Of a stretch of DNA of 56,876 bases, positions 18,074-26,436 are shown one piece after another. The DNA is from an uncultured Muribaculaceae bacterium. GTDB taxonomy: Bacteria > Bacteroidota > Bacteroidia > Bacteroidales > Muribaculaceae. A model generated the notes under the pieces. The model did not search any database and had not been told where the DNA came from. It worked only from the letters and a program-made list of their open reading frames with translations. The stretch covers positions 1 to 56,876 of the forward strand of contig CAJOFH010000026.1 of NCBI GenBank assembly GCA_905233845.1, written 5' to 3'. A program made the translations under genes and the position numbers. Position 1 is the first letter of the stretch, and every line of letters starts with the position of its first letter.

Positions 18074-18382
18074 TTAGGGAATGTCGGTGATAAACACATC
18101 TTCGTTGGCGCGTTTCATCTTATATTGCTCGCGAGCTATTTTCTCGAGGGTCTCTTTGTCGGTGTTGAGCTCTTGAGTTTTGCGGATATAATACTGGGCG
18201 GAGTCCTCTTGCTCTTTAATCAGGGCCTTCACTTTGTCCATCTCAACTTTCTGCTTCGAGATCTGCCTGTAATTGTTCTCTCCAAAAAACAACAGCATCA
18301 CAACGAACGCAAGGAAGATAATAAATGGAATACTGAGCCACAAAGGAATCCATTTGGGGCGCTTAATTTTTTTCAATGTCAT
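18074..18382 (-). CDS. Septum formation initiator, DivIC/FtsB-like
   Basis: A 102-residue bitopic membrane protein: a basic N-terminus, one membrane helix (about 14-33), then a coiled coil (about 37-85) and the DivIC-type ending EKIAREQYKMKRANEDVF. The family links FtsL and FtsQ to the peptidoglycan synthases at the division site. FtsL and FtsQ are encoded in the dcw cluster about 11 kb away; this partner gene is separate, as usual in Bacteroidota. Confidence 0.88.
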   Translation of the reverse strand: MTLKKIKRPKWIPLWLSIPFIIFLAFVVMLLFFGENNYRQISKQKVEMDKVKALIKEQEDSAQYYIRKTQELNTDKETLEKIAREQYKMKRANEDVFITDIP

Positions 18383-18585
18383 ACCGTTTTTATAACTTAA
18401 AATATTCGTTTTACTTTTAAAGTGCGAAGTTATTCATTTAATCTCTATGTGTCAATAATCAAGTGGTAACTTTAACAATTTTTTGTTCGTTTGTCGTTTA
18501 TGGAGTAATGGTGAGAATGATTAGGAAACTATAGGGGAGAGGGGAGAGGGGAGAGGTTAGAGGGGAGAGTGGGTTACGCCTGGGT

Positions 18586-18675
18586 TTTGTCAGACGATTA
18601 ATGACAATTAAAAACAATTTCGTTGGATACTGGAATCAAACAACTTACACAACGTAATAACAACCAAAACAACTT
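18586..18675 (+). repeat. Dispersed repeat, third copy
   Basis: TTTTGTCAGACGATTAAT, GACAATTAAAAACAATTTCG and then TCAAACAACTTACACAACGT with two ACAAC blocks. Same module order as near the CRISPR array (2970-3158) and inverted beside cas3 (11625-11740). The preceding GAGGGGAGAGTGG and CGCCTGGG also recur at 2752-2778, so the shared unit extends upstream. Confidence 0.7.
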
Positions 18676-18787
18676 TTTGGGATTTTGTGTTGTCTTGAAA
18701 AAAGTAGACTGTTTTCTAGGGACGTGTGGGACATTATGGACAAAATTGACAAGATTGACAAAACAGAAGGGATTATTATTCAACATT

Positions 18788-18825
18788 AAAAAAAGCTGCC
18801 GGAGTTTTTATCTTCTGCGGCAGCC
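18788..18825 (-). terminator. Terminator after the frameshifted secreted-protein gene
   Basis: On the minus strand GCTGCCG and CGGCAGC form a 7-bp stem with a 16-nt loop, followed by seven T. It lies about 80 bp behind the stop at 18903. Confidence 0.75.
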
Positions 18826-18830
18826 GTTAA

Positions 18831-18889
18831 TTCTACGGAGTTACGGAGGGAAGGAGAAAAAACTCCTCAACTCCTCAAACTCCGTAGAA
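18831..18889. repeat. 12-bp perfect inverted repeat
   Basis: TTCTACGGAGTT at 18831-18842 and AACTCCGTAGAA at 18878-18889 enclose 35 nt that can form a smaller GGAG/CTCC hairpin. It ends 13 nt before the stop codon of the frameshifted gene. Confidence 0.7.
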
Positions 18890-18902
18890 ATAAATACTAA
18901 CG

Positions 18903-19822
18903 TTATTTGATTATCTTCTCGCTTTTACGCGTGCCGTCGCTATAAGTAGTGACCTTGAGGTTCACGCCCTTGAATGGCTCAGAGCTCTCCACACCAGCGA
19001 GATTGTAGTAGCGAACGCTCAACACTTGCTTATCGCCCTCAAGTGTAGATATGTCTGTTACTGTTCCCAAATACTCCATTGCTTTGTCATACATCACGCC
19101 TTTGTAGATGATTTTACCATTCTCCTCAACCCAGGCAAGGCCATCTAGAGAAGCAATTCCTGCTATAAGGATATTAGTATATTGCGGCGCTAACAAATGA
19201 CCGGCATCACTATCAACGCCAATGCCCTCTATGATTGTGGCTGAATAGAAATCATCAAGACCATCATCCACTATATAGGCATCATGGGGTTCTCCATCTA
19301 CCGTTACGGTGGTTGCGGAACAATTTTTCCTGAAGTACTTGCTTATGCTGATGTTTCACGGTTAAAATCATAGATTGCCATCTCATAATTATTCCATTGA
19401 CTGTAGTACTGGGAGTTCTCCTCGTCCCATCCCCACCAATAGTGATATTGCAAGAATGGTTTTTCAAAAAGACCTATCAGTTCTGATCTTTTTTCATACA
19501 AATCTTTCACATAAACTACTTTAGACTCCTCCCGCATACCACGAAGAGTGGCACTATAAGTCACATTTTTTTGATTGTCATACTCTTTATATGCAACCTT
19601 CTTATAGGTTTTCATCTCTACTTTATCCATTACAGTTGAATCACCATCAAAATTAAATGAATAAAGGTAATTTGTTGAGCCATATAAGTCCTTATAATAT
19701 CCTTCATATCTCACAAAATACCATGTTACCCCCTCACGAACGAGAGGATAATAAACGTCATCATCTGCGCTGGCGCTGGTTATCATCAGCAGTCCCAGCA
19801 AGGTAAAAAGCATTTTTTTCAT
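18903..19822 (-). pseudogene. Frameshifted secreted protein with Prevotella-type C-terminal module
   Basis: The first part (19822-19343) encodes a signal peptide, MKKMLFTLLGLLMITSASA, and about 140 residues ending in IYDFNRETSA and a stop. Skipping a single base just before that stop gives a continuation, ISKYFRKNCSATTVTVDG, that runs on to 18903. The C-terminus, YYNLAGVESSEPF, KGVNLKVTTYSDGT and KSEKIIK, is the end module seen on many secreted Prevotella and Muribaculaceae proteins. Together they would make about 305 residues. Either the gene is broken by a one-base deletion or the assembly has an error. Function is not recognised. Confidence 0.75.
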
Positions 19823-20034
19823 ACTTAAATCAGTTTTGTGTTTGTTATTTTGAGTTATTAAATCACTGCAAAAATCCGAATTCTTTACTAAATAAAAAAA
19901 TAATCGCAAGATATTCTTGCGATTGTATAATACTGTTAATCAACGTATTCCTAAATAAATTTGATACCAATATATTTATTATTGTAAAAAATCCCTAACA
20001 ATAGCTAAATACAACTGAAATGTCAAATTTCATT

Positions 20035-21666
20035 TCACATCATCTTCTTGAGATAATCATTTAGCAAAACATCCAAATTCATTTTTTCCTTAATTTTGTT
20101 TCTCTTGCTCGTTACAGTTCTCGCATTCCTGTATCCTTTGCAAACTGCAATCTCTGCATCATTGAATCCACAACAAATTAAGCCAATGACATTCATCTCG
20201 GTTGGTGATAATTTGGGATATTTCTTTTCAATTCTCTTAATGATATTGTTGTGTTTAAGATTCAAGTAGACATATAGTCCATTCCAGAATTCCTTGTCAC
20301 TGTCATCGATAGGTGACACTTTATGCTCTGCATTTTTTGATTGATAATCTCTGGGTTCATTATAGGTTTGAGACATGATGTTTTTCAGGACACTAATGTG
20401 GGAAAGCATAACATTGGCAAACCGATTGTTTATATTGACAAGTTCATCATTAAGGCGATCATATTTGTCGGAATTCTCATTTCTTATTTCATCTATCAAT
20501 CTTTTTGAATCTTTTTTCTTCTTCAAATATAGCAACAAGAAAACAACTGATATCAGTAGTAATGACCCTATAAGCAAAGAAATTATTTTCTTTTTCTTTC
20601 CTAAACTTATTGAAGCATCTGATTTAGTACTCTTATCAAATTCCTGTTCAGAATCAAGCAGTTTATATCTTGTTTTGTTGTATTCAAGAGAGTTAGAGAT
20701 TTTATTGCACAGAGTGTTAAATATACGATATTGTGAAAGGTTGTTTTCGCACAATGCAATCTCCCTTAAAGCTTTATACATCAGCAGACTGTCGTATGCA
20801 GTATTTTGTGATTTATCAAGCAACGAGATGAAATATTTAGCCGAATCAAGATCTTTCTGATTGGCATAAATAAGGCTCATCATATAATAATTGTAGTTCT
20901 CTTCAAAGCTATTATTCAGTCGGAAAGCATCCAAAATATATTTCTTTGCCTGTGAGTATAAAGAGTCTTCAATATACATCAAAGCATAATTTATATCTAT
21001 GCTATAAATACTGCTAGTGTCCTTTAACTCTCTTGCCGTTGACAAAGCCTTGTCATAACATTTTCTTGCTTCATTAATATCTGTAATCCTTAGCACATTC
21101 CCGCTATATTCCAAAGCTGCCATCGTCATTTTTTTGTCTCTTAAAATCTCGTAATAATGAGCAGCCATTTGGAACTTGTTTAAATCAAGGTTATTACTGG
21201 CGTAATTTTTGTAGTACAACATTCCCATTCTGAAGTTTATTTGTGCGAGGTTTCGATAGTCGGTAGTGTCGGCGTTTTCCTCAGCTTGCTTGTAGCATTT
21301 CATCGCCTCGACGGGTTGCTGAGTATTAAACTCATAATAAGCTCCTTTATATATTAGTGCTCGAGTGTAGTGCTCACGATTATGATTGTCACTGTAGTAA
21401 TCCAACGCAGAATTAATTAATGAATCGCTAGAGCAGTTGCCATAGCAACGAAATTGTGCCTGTGTAAGCAAGAGCGCATGATATGCAAGGTTTTCTTCTC
21501 CTTGAAGTGAATCACGGTTGATTGATTCAAGAATGGCAAGCGAACTGTCGGGATTGGACCACATAAGTGTATCGGCATGTACAAGTCGCTTGTCCTCGCT
21601 GCCACGGCAGCCCACCATAGCGGTGATGAGCAGCGTAGAGAGTGCTATGTAAACTAATCGTTGCAT
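20035..21666 (-). CDS. TPR-containing membrane regulator with C-terminal LuxR-type HTH
   Basis: A 543-residue protein. The N-terminus is a lipoprotein-type signal ending in AMVGC (Cys18). A tetratricopeptide region follows (about 70-320, for example YYEFNTQQPVEAMKCYKQAEEN), then a membrane helix (KKKIISLLIGSLLLISVVFL), a basic coiled coil and a C-terminal helix-turn-helix (KLSPTEMNVIGLICCG, then FNDAEIAVCKGYRNARTV). Such periplasm-to-cytoplasm sensors are common in Bacteroidales; targets are unknown. The start is ATG at 21666; the longer frame would run into trmD. It lies 53 bp behind trmD on the same strand. Confidence 0.85.
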   Translation of the reverse strand: MQRLVYIALSTLLITAMVGCRGSEDKRLVHADTLMWSNPDSSLAILESINRDSLQGEENLAYHALLLTQAQFRCYGNCSSDSLINSALDYYSDNHNREHYTRALIYKGAYYEFNTQQPVEAMKCYKQAEENADTTDYRNLAQINFRMGMLYYKNYASNNLDLNKFQMAAHYYEILRDKKMTMAALEYSGNVLRITDINEARKCYDKALSTARELKDTSSIYSIDINYALMYIEDSLYSQAKKYILDAFRLNNSFEENYNYYMMSLIYANQKDLDSAKYFISLLDKSQNTAYDSLLMYKALREIALCENNLSQYRIFNTLCNKISNSLEYNKTRYKLLDSEQEFDKSTKSDASISLGKKKKIISLLIGSLLLISVVFLLLYLKKKKDSKRLIDEIRNENSDKYDRLNDELVNINNRFANVMLSHISVLKNIMSQTYNEPRDYQSKNAEHKVSPIDDSDKEFWNGLYVYLNLKHNNIIKRIEKKYPKLSPTEMNVIGLICCGFNDAEIAVCKGYRNARTVTSKRNKIKEKMNLDVLLNDYLKKMM

Positions 21667-21719
21667 TGATAAAGGTTGAATTACTAAATGGTGGGTTGTG
21701 TGTGGCTCTTGAAGTTGGT

Positions 21720-22391
21720 TTACAGCAAGTCGGGTCTCAGTCGCTTGGTGCGTTCCATTGCTTGTTGCATTTTCCACTCCTCAATCTTAGGGAAATTGCC
21801 GCTGAGAAGTATCTCAGGAACCTTCCAGCCGTTGAATTCTGCAGGTCGGGTATAGACGGGTGCCTCGAGCAAGTTGTCCTGGAAGGAGTCGTTGAGGGCG
21901 CTCTGCTCGTCACCTATGGCGCCAGGAATTAGCCTAATAACGGCATCGGCAATCACGGCGGCAGGAAGCTCGCCTCCAGTGAGCACATAGTTGCCGATTG
22001 ATATTTCGCGGGTGATGAGGTGCTCGCGTATGCGGTAGTCCACACCCTTGTAGTGCCCACACAGGATTATCAGATTCTCGGCGAGCGACAGTTGGTTGGC
22101 GATGGGCTGATCCAGCAGTTCGCCGTCGGGCGAAGTGAATATCACTTCGTCGTAGTGGCGCTCGCTCTTCAGTTGCTCGATGCAGCGATACACAGGCTCT
22201 ATCTGCATCACCATCCCCGCCTCCCCGCCAAAGGGGTAGTCGTCCACCTTGCGGTGCTTTCGCAGCGACCAGTCACGCAGGTTGTGTATGTGAAGCTCCA
22301 CCAGTCCCTTGTCTTGAGCGCGCTGAACGATGCTGCAGTGCAGTGGCGATTCCAGGGCCTCGGGCATTACTGTTAGTATGTCGATTCGCAT
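21720..22391 (-). CDS. trmD: tRNA (guanine37-N1)-methyltransferase
   Basis: A 223-residue SPOUT enzyme that methylates G37 of tRNAs with S-adenosylmethionine and prevents +1 frameshifting. The start [11 protein letters not shown], the loop [15 protein letters not shown] and the knot segments [14 protein letters not shown] and [14 protein letters not shown] are diagnostic. The domain ends with [19 protein letters not shown]. It is not next to rpsP or rplS, as it would be in many other bacteria. A TAACTTTG -7 element lies on the minus strand at 22424-22417. Confidence 0.96.
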   Translation of the reverse strand: MRIDILTVMPEALESPLHCSIVQRAQDKGLVELHIHNLRDWSLRKHRKVDDYPFGGEAGMVMQIEPVYRCIEQLKSERHYDEVIFTSPDGELLDQPIANQLSLAENLIILCGHYKGVDYRIREHLITREISIGNYVLTGGELPAAVIADAVIRLIPGAIGDEQSALNDSFQDNLLEAPVYTRPAEFNGWKVPEILLSGNFPKIEEWKMQQAMERTKRLRPDLL

Positions 22392-22535
22392 TATTTCTTT
22401 TGGTGTTTTGCAACTGCAAAGTTACACATTTTTTTGATTTTTCTTGATTTATACACCTCGCAGTATCCATTTATTTGCTATTTTTGCACGTTTTTAGGGG
22501 AGTCTCGCTCTGTTGGCTTTCCTGAAAGACTTGAT

Positions 22536-24365
22536 ATGGCAAGATTGAACTTGAAAAATATTTTCAGCCGTCTGTGGTCGGTCGCAAGTTGGATAATGAC
22601 GCCGGTGATAAAGGAGTTTAATTTCTTTTTTGTCATTTGGCTCATCAACAGTAGCGTGACGTTGGGTAACCTGGTGGGGTGTTTCTTCTTCCCCGACAAC
22701 GACCTCATGCAGGGCTTGAGGTGTCTCGCACTTTCAACGGTTGTCACCTATCTCATCACACTCATATTGTACTTGTTGCGGAAGCGAGGGTCGCGCATAG
22801 CGTTTAAGGTATTGTGCTACACTGTGATAGTTGCACTCGAAGTGGTCTACGCGTTTCTCATGCTCAACTTTGATATGGCGCTGGGACCACGGGTGCTAAT
22901 CTTGCTTGCCGAGACTAATGCCAAAGAAACCTCCGAGTTCATAAGCACCTATTTTCTCACGTCAAAGAGCCTTTGGGCTTATGCTGCAAGTGTGGCAATC
23001 ATCTTAGCAGTGGCTCTCATCGAGTGGAAGAAGGAGTTATTTAATAAGTTTGCTGCCACAAAGGCGATGCGCATTGTTCTTGCAATTATCTTTTTGCCGC
23101 TGTTGCTGTGGGGAGCCTATCTTTCTCACAATTACGTCAGGCTGGGCACTTGTAGTAACTCCAAGGAGCTAAAACAGTGGCTCCAGGATTTTGGAGTCGA
23201 TGCTCTCGATCACTTGACGACTACCTATTACTCCCTGTGCTATCTCAAGGTGAGTGATGCCGACATAGCGCATGCTGTTGCTGTGGCGCGCGCTGTGGAA
23301 AAATCGCCTGTCTCGGTCAGCGAGCCCGACTCGCTCAATGTGGTGATGGTGCTCGGGGAGAGCTATATCAAGAGCCATGCATCGCTTTATGGATACCCTC
23401 TGAACACCACACCATTGATGTGTGCCGAGCGCGACAAGGGCAACTTGGTGGCGTTCACCGACATTGTCACGCCATTCAACGCCACTTCGCAAGTAGAGAA
23501 GAATTTTTTCGCGCTCAATGACTTCTCGCGCGAGGAGATGTGGTATGAGAAACCGATTTTCCCAACTGTCTTTAAGCATGCGGGATACAAGGTTTTCTTC
23601 TGGGACAATCAGCGTAACTATGCCAAAAAGGAGATGTTTACCATCACAGTGAACTCGTTTATTTACAACGACACAATAGCTGGACTAAGCTACGATGAGA
23701 CATCAAGCGTTGGGATACTTTTCGACAATGATTTAATCTCCAATTTTTTGAGCAAGTCCAAGGTAAAGCCTGGCAAGTATAACTTGTATATCTTCCACCT
23801 CATGGGGCAGCATGTGCACCCGGTGGGTCGTTACCCCAAGAAAAAAGGATTTGATGTGTTTAATGCAGGCTCTATCAAGCGCAAGGACTCTTATCTCGAC
23901 AAAGACAAGTTGACCTACATAGCACAATATGACAACGCCACTTACTATAACGATGCCGTTATCAAACACATTTTTGACTTGTGGCGTGACAAGAACACTG
24001 TTGTGCTATATTTCTCGGACCATGGCGATGAGGCCTATGACTATCGCGACCACTGCGGACGAGGGAATGTGACTGTACCTAACGCTTCTCTCTTGCATTG
24101 CCAGAACGATGTGCCGTTTGTGGTTTGGGCAAGCGATTATTATATCTCTCACCACAAGCAGCTTTTCAACCAAATCAAGAGTGCTGCCAACAGGCCAGGT
24201 GTGGTGCTCGACGCCAGCAATCTCTTGCTGCGACTGGCAGGTATCAACACGCCCTACTATCTTCCATATCGCGACATTTCTAGTTCGCAGTACGAGCCTT
24301 ATCCTCGCATCGTCTTTGACAAATATGACTACGACGAAGTGATAAAAAGCTCCAAAGAAAAATAA
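22536..24365 (+). CDS. Phosphoethanolamine transferase-like sulfatase-fold enzyme
   Basis: A 609-residue inner-membrane enzyme of the EptA/CptA type. Five membrane helices fill the first about 200 residues, followed by an alkaline-phosphatase-like domain with VVMVLGESYIKSHASLYGY, a threonine-containing FNATSQVEKNFF segment, HLMGQHVHPVGRYP and the metal motif YFSDHGDEAYD. Relatives add phosphoethanolamine to lipid A or core sugars and lower sensitivity to cationic peptides. The start is ATG at 22536; the frame is open upstream but begins in a promoter-like A/T stretch. It faces a small LuxR-type gene at its 3' end. Confidence 0.88.
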   Translation: MARLNLKNIFSRLWSVASWIMTPVIKEFNFFFVIWLINSSVTLGNLVGCFFFPDNDLMQGLRCLALSTVVTYLITLILYLLRKRGSRIAFKVLCYTVIVALEVVYAFLMLNFDMALGPRVLILLAETNAKETSEFISTYFLTSKSLWAYAASVAIILAVALIEWKKELFNKFAATKAMRIVLAIIFLPLLLWGAYLSHNYVRLGTCSNSKELKQWLQDFGVDALDHLTTTYYSLCYLKVSDADIAHAVAVARAVEKSPVSVSEPDSLNVVMVLGESYIKSHASLYGYPLNTTPLMCAERDKGNLVAFTDIVTPFNATSQVEKNFFALNDFSREEMWYEKPIFPTVFKHAGYKVFFWDNQRNYAKKEMFTITVNSFIYNDTIAGLSYDETSSVGILFDNDLISNFLSKSKVKPGKYNLYIFHLMGQHVHPVGRYPKKKGFDVFNAGSIKRKDSYLDKDKLTYIAQYDNATYYNDAVIKHIFDLWRDKNTVVLYFSDHGDEAYDYRDHCGRGNVTVPNASLLHCQNDVPFVVWASDYYISHHKQLFNQIKSAANRPGVVLDASNLLLRLAGINTPYYLPYRDISSSQYEPYPRIVFDKYDYDEVIKSSKEK

Positions 24366-24367
24366 TA

Positions 24368-24389
24368 CCATCTCAGCAGGCTGAGATGG
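24368..24389. terminator. Hairpin between convergent genes
   Basis: CCATCTCAG and CTGAGATGG form a perfect 9-bp stem with a 4-nt loop. On the minus strand it is followed by TATTATTTTT, so it may end the small regulator's transcript; on the plus strand no T run follows. Confidence 0.5.
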
Positions 24390-24421
24390 CAGTTTAGCAT
24401 TGTACTAGATTTAGTTAAGAA

Positions 24422-24637
24422 TCAGTCTAAATCTATAAGTTTCAGTCTATAGGCCTTGCCTATAAGTTCTGCGACATTGCGTGAATCGGTCTTATGCAAC
24501 AATTGCTTGCGGTGATATTGTACAGTATTTATTGAGATATAGAGCTTCTCGGCAATTTCTCGACTGCTTAATCCCTCAACAAGAAATCTTAGAACTTCTC
24601 GCTCACGCACCGTTAAATCTTTTGTGGTGTGTGCCAT
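24422..24637 (-). CDS. Single-domain LuxR-type DNA-binding protein
   Basis: A 71-residue protein that is almost entirely one LuxR/NarL helix-turn-helix: LTVREREVLRFLVEGLSSRE, then IAEKLYISINTVQYHRKQLL. It has no receiver or sensor domain, so control must come from its level, from a partner or from autoregulation. An inverted repeat at 24738-24777 about 100 bp upstream is a possible operator. It is convergent with the phosphoethanolamine-transferase-like gene. Confidence 0.85.
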   Translation of the reverse strand: MAHTTKDLTVREREVLRFLVEGLSSREIAEKLYISINTVQYHRKQLLHKTDSRNVAELIGKAYRLKLIDLD

Positions 24638-24737
24638 ATAATAATAAATTGTTAATAATTTCTACAAAGTAGACGCAAAATAAACATACAATGGTATAAT
24701 TTCCAAATAATTACGAGGAAAATTCGCCCTTTTGTGT

Positions 24738-24777
24738 TAAAACTACCCCTTTTAGTAGCAAAAAAGTGATAGTTTTA
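24738..24777. promoter_or_regulatory. Inverted repeat, possible operator
   Basis: TAAAACTA at 24738-24745 and TAGTTTTA at 24770-24777 are perfect complements. A CTACCCCTTTTAGTAG motif overlaps the left arm. It lies between the small LuxR-type gene and the tRNA-Asp gene in an A/T-rich stretch; the rest of 24638-24890 shows nothing else. Confidence 0.35.
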
Positions 24778-24890
24778 GCATATTTTTTCATGAGGGATTA
24801 AATTTACTACTAAATAATGCCTACAAATTGTAATAGCAACCTCTTTTTTTGCCAAAAAACATTTTTTTTGAAAAAAAATAGAAAAAAATT

Positions 24891-24920
24891 TTGTCAGTTA
24901 AAAAAAAGGCTGTAACTTTG
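24891..24920 (+). promoter_or_regulatory. Promoter of the tRNA-Asp gene
   Basis: TTG at 24891-24893, a 19-nt spacer and TAACTTTG at 24913-24920, 17 nt before the mature 5' end of the tRNA. Confidence 0.75.
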
Positions 24921-24937
24921 CACCGCAATTTCCAAAT

Positions 24938-25011
24938 GGTGCGTTAGTTCAGTTGGTTAGAATGCCTGCCTGTCACGCAGGAGGTCGCTGGTTCGAGTCC
25001 TGTACGCACCG
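24938..25011 (+). tRNA. tRNA-Asp (anticodon GTC)
   Basis: A 74-nt cloverleaf. The acceptor arm pairs GGTGCGT with ACGCACC, the anticodon stem CCTGC/GCAGG encloses CTGTCAC with anticodon GTC, and the T arm has GGTTCGAGTCC. The discriminator base is G and the CCA end is not encoded. A single-gene transcript with its own promoter and terminator. Confidence 0.97.
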
Positions 25012-25027
25012 CAAGTGGAGAGAGGAG

Positions 25028-25065
25028 AAGAGCGAAGATGTGCTTCGGCACTATTCGCTCTTTCT
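25028..25065 (+). terminator. Terminator of the tRNA-Asp gene
   Basis: AAGAGCGAA pairs perfectly with TTCGCTCTT, and an inner GTGC-TTCG-GCAC stem carries a stable tetraloop. T-rich sequence follows. Confidence 0.85.
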
Positions 25066-25094
25066 TTGTTTAGTAAAGTGAGTGGAATATAGTA

Positions 25095-25130
25095 AGCACC
25101 ACGCTGGAACAAATCTGGCGTGGTGCTTTT
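25095..25130. terminator. Hairpin between tRNA-Asp and serS
   Basis: AGCACCACGC pairs with GCGTGGTGCT, followed by TTTT on the plus strand. It lies 21 bp behind the serS stop on the minus strand and can act as the end of the dcw-serS transcript, though no T run follows in that direction. Confidence 0.65.
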
Positions 25131-25150
25131 AATATGACTAGTATTATAGA

Positions 25151-26422
25151 TTAGTCGATGATGTCGAAGCCTGTGTACTTTTGTAAGGCGGCGGGGATGC
25201 GGATTCCCTCGGGAGTTTGGTTGTTCTCGAGCAGAGCTGCTACGATGCGTGGCAATGCCAGTGCCGAGCCGTTAAGGGTGTGACACAGGTGAGTCTTCTT
25301 GTCGTCGCCACGGTAGCGGCATTTCAGTCGGTTGGCCTGATAGGTCTCGAAATTGGACACTGAGCTCACTTCGAGCCAGCGTTTCTGTGCGGCGCTCCAC
25401 ACCTCGAAGTCGAAGGTGATGGCGCTGGTGAAGCTCATGTCGCCTCCACACAGACGCAGGATGTGCCATGGCAGCTCAAGCTTCTCGAGAAGGCCCTGAA
25501 CATGGTCTTTCATCTCCTCGAGTGCGGCATAGCTGTCCTCGGGACGCTCGATGCGAACTATCTCCACCTTGTCAAATTGATGCAGACGGTTCAGACCGCG
25601 CACGTCCTTGCCATAGGAACCTGCCTCACGACGGAAGCATGCGCTGTAAGCGCAGTTTTTCTTGGGAAGCTCATCCTGGCTTAAAATCACATCACGGTAA
25701 ATGTTGGTCACGGGAACCTCGGCAGTGGGGATTAGGTAGAAGTTGTCGACCTGGCAGTGATACATCTGTCCCTCTTTGTCGGGCAGTTGTCCTGTGCCAA
25801 GACCCGAAGCCTCGTTCACAACCAATGGTGGCTCGATTTCAACATAACCAGCCTTTCCTGCCTCGTCAAGGAAGAACTGGATGAGAGCGCGCTGCAACTT
25901 GGCACCCTTACCCACATATACAGGGAAACCGGCGCCAGTGATTTTCACGCCCAGGTCAAAGTCGATGAGGTTATATTTCTTTGCAAGTTCCCAATGGGGT
26001 AGGGCATCGTCGGCAAGATGAGGCTCAGGACCACCAGCCTTCTCCACAACGTTGTCCTCGGCAGTTAAACCCTTGGGGACTCCCTCGTAAGGCACATTGG
26101 GGATAGAAAGCAGAATCTCGGTGATTTCGTTGGCCGCAGCTACCATACGGTCGTCTATCTCCTTGTTAGTGGCTTTGAGCTGTGCAACTGCAGCCTTGGC
26201 TTGCTCGGCCTCGTCGCGCTTGCCTTGCTTCATCAGTGCGCCAATCTGCGACGCCATCTTGTTGAGTTGCGAGGCATTGTCGTCGCGCTGCTTTTGTGCT
26301 GCACGGCGTTGCTTGTCGAGTTCTACTACTTTCATGATGGGCTCACGGGCGTCAAAGTTCTTTACCGCCAGTCGCTCAATCACATGCTCTGGGTTCTCGT
26401 TTATGAATTGTAATGTAAGCAT
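25151..26422 (-). CDS. serS: Seryl-tRNA synthetase
   Basis: A 423-residue class II synthetase. The N-terminal tRNA-binding coiled coil (about 30-105, RRAAQKQRDDNASQLNKMAS) is followed by the catalytic domain with motif 2 (CFRREAGSYGKDVRGLNRLH) and motif 3 (LNGSALALPRIVAALLEN). It charges tRNA-Ser. It starts 14 bp after the ftsZ stop with no terminator between, so it is probably the last gene of the dcw transcript, an unusual link between translation and division. Confidence 0.97.
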   Translation of the reverse strand: MLTLQFINENPEHVIERLAVKNFDAREPIMKVVELDKQRRAAQKQRDDNASQLNKMASQIGALMKQGKRDEAEQAKAAVAQLKATNKEIDDRMVAAANEITEILLSIPNVPYEGVPKGLTAEDNVVEKAGGPEPHLADDALPHWELAKKYNLIDFDLGVKITGAGFPVYVGKGAKLQRALIQFFLDEAGKAGYVEIEPPLVVNEASGLGTGQLPDKEGQMYHCQVDNFYLIPTAEVPVTNIYRDVILSQDELPKKNCAYSACFRREAGSYGKDVRGLNRLHQFDKVEIVRIERPEDSYAALEEMKDHVQGLLEKLELPWHILRLCGGDMSFTSAITFDFEVWSAAQKRWLEVSSVSNFETYQANRLKCRYRGDDKKTHLCHTLNGSALALPRIVAALLENNQTPEGIRIPAALQKYTGFDIID

Positions 26423-26436
26423 AAGTGATTATTGTT

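Larger units (their letters stand above)
18383..18902. other. Intergenic region with dispersed repeat and hairpins, no gene
   Basis: Contains GGGGAGAGGGGAGAGG-type purine repeats (18533-18567), the third copy of the dispersed repeat (18586-18675), a minus-strand terminator (18788-18825) and a 12-bp inverted repeat (18831-18889). The one open frame across it is built from these repeats and is not protein-like. Confidence 0.7.
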
